15,499 nt of DNA, from NCBI GenBank assembly GCA_964450355.1, contig CAYVDH010000078.1, positions 1 through 15,499 on the forward strand, in the 5' to 3' direction. Positions 14,984 through 15,499 of the stretch are shown in pieces (within the stretch, counting starts at the first letter, position 1; each line of letters begins with the position of its first letter). This stretch comes from CAYVDH01 sp964450355 (lineage in GTDB: Bacteria; Bacteroidota; Bacteroidia; NS11-12g; UBA955). Position numbers and translations under genes: made by a program. The notes under the pieces are model-generated. The model saw only the letters and a program-made list of their open reading frames with translations, searched no databases and had not been told where the DNA came from.

Positions 14984-15499
14984 ATAAAAATTTTGTGTTC
15001 CTCTTTTTTGTTTCAATAATAAGTTGTAATAACAACTCTAATCATTCAACTGAAATCAAAACTTTAAAAAATAGAGTAATAGTTGATTCTCTTAATATTT
15101 TAAATTTAAGGGCTATTGTAGCAAAAATTGAATGTAATAGTGATACAGGTTTTATTTTTGAATATTCATTTGATATTAAGAATGCTCATAAAATACCAAT
15201 TGAAATTGAATTAACAAAAGATACATTTATGTTAAGATTTAATAGAATGTATCATCATAAAGATAGGGATTGGGGAATTACACACGATGCTAGTGGACAC
15301 TTTAATAATTTAGGTCAATCTAATGTTGAAAAAAGAAAAATATTAGGAAATAATGAAGTAATTAAAAGAGTAAAAATATACACAGGTTTAGATTATTCTT
15401 ATAAAATATGGAATAGAATTGATAGCTTTGGTATAGGAATTCCATATATGTTAAATGACAGTACTAAATTATATAAAAATATTTTTTTAAATAAAAATA
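14977..15499 (+). CDS. Small lipoprotein of unknown function, 3'-truncated by the window edge; candidate immunity protein
   Basis: At least 174 codons are visible; the frame stays open to the window end. The start ATG at 14977 overlaps the TAA of the peptidase fragment in the opposite phase (ATGGTAA), an arrangement typical of coupled translation. The N-terminus is a short lipoprotein signal, FVFLFFVSIISC, with the predicted lipidated Cys at residue 17 followed by NNNSN. This places the protein in the periplasm or on the membrane surface. The remainder has alternating strands (IVAKIECNSDTGFIFEYSFDI, then IPIEIELTKDTFMLRF), suggesting an Ig-like beta sandwich. I recognise no family. Its position directly behind a toxin-like peptidase tip fits an immunity protein acting outside the cytoplasm, but this is inference from context only. 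Its codons are strikingly AT-rich. Confidence 0.8.
   Translation, partial: MVNKNFVFLFFVSIISCNNNSNHSTEIKTLKNRVIVDSLNILNLRAIVAKIECNSDTGFIFEYSFDIKNAHKIPIEIELTKDTFMLRFNRMYHHKDRDWGITHDASGHFNNLGQSNVEKRKILGNNEVIKRVKIYTGLDYSYKIWNRIDSFGIGIPYMLNDSTKLYKNIFLNKN

Noticed and set aside
1..15499. CRISPR array, insertion sequence or transposase
   Set aside because: No regularly spaced identical repeats, no transposase-like reading frame and no terminal inverted repeats were seen.

Overview
The window looks like chromosomal DNA from a member of the Bacteroidota (Flavobacteriia / Sphingobacteriia / Chitinophagia type). The evidence is very AT-rich sequence, two giant secreted proteins ending in type A C-terminal sorting domains of the type IX secretion system (T9SS), Bacteroidota-style promoter boxes (TAnnTTTG, sometimes with an upstream TTG) in place of classical -10/-35 boxes, and no clear Shine-Dalgarno sequences.

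Layout, left to right. (1) Positions 1-835, plus strand: the 3' part of an unrecognised gene, cut by the window edge. (2) Positions 832-7050, minus strand: a 2072-residue T9SS cargo with nine lamin-tail (LTD) domains, one CotH-kinase domain, a chitobiase-C-terminal-like domain and an InlB-repeat-like domain. Its stop codon overlaps that of gene 1. (3) Positions 7098-8357, minus strand: a CNNM/CBS/CorC_HlyC membrane protein (hemolysin-C/GldE-like), upstream of gene 2 on the same strand. (4) Positions 8358-8497: a divergent promoter region. (5) Positions 8498-12250, plus strand: a second giant T9SS cargo (1250 residues) with beta-sandwich N-terminal regions and about seven Ig/CARDB-like repeats. 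(6) Positions 12259-12759: a biotin carboxyl carrier protein with an intact EAMKMEN biotinylation site, but no carboxylase partner in view. (7) Positions 12788-13390: a lipoprotein whose C-terminus is a YqaE/Pmp3-like two-helix membrane domain, followed by a strong intrinsic terminator. (8) Positions 13501-14439: OxyR, with the redox pair at C199 and C208. (9) Positions 14440-14647: no gene, but a structured element of a type that I recall recurring in Bacteroidota genomes, then a near-perfect promoter. (10) Positions 14648-15499: a lower-GC module holding a start-less C-terminal fragment of a HExxH metallopeptidase-like protein, translationally overlapped by a lipoprotein gene that runs off the window.

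Genes 2 and 5 are large cell-surface or secreted, probably adhesive or scaffold-like proteins. Genes 5-7 lie close together on one strand and end at one terminator, so they may be partly co-transcribed. OxyR is an independent regulatory unit, and none of its usual targets is in view. The most unusual part is the right end. There the recurrent element, a promoter without a proper start codon, a peptidase tip and a lipoprotein together look like a displaced (orphan) polymorphic-toxin C-terminus with a candidate immunity partner. That functional reading is inference.
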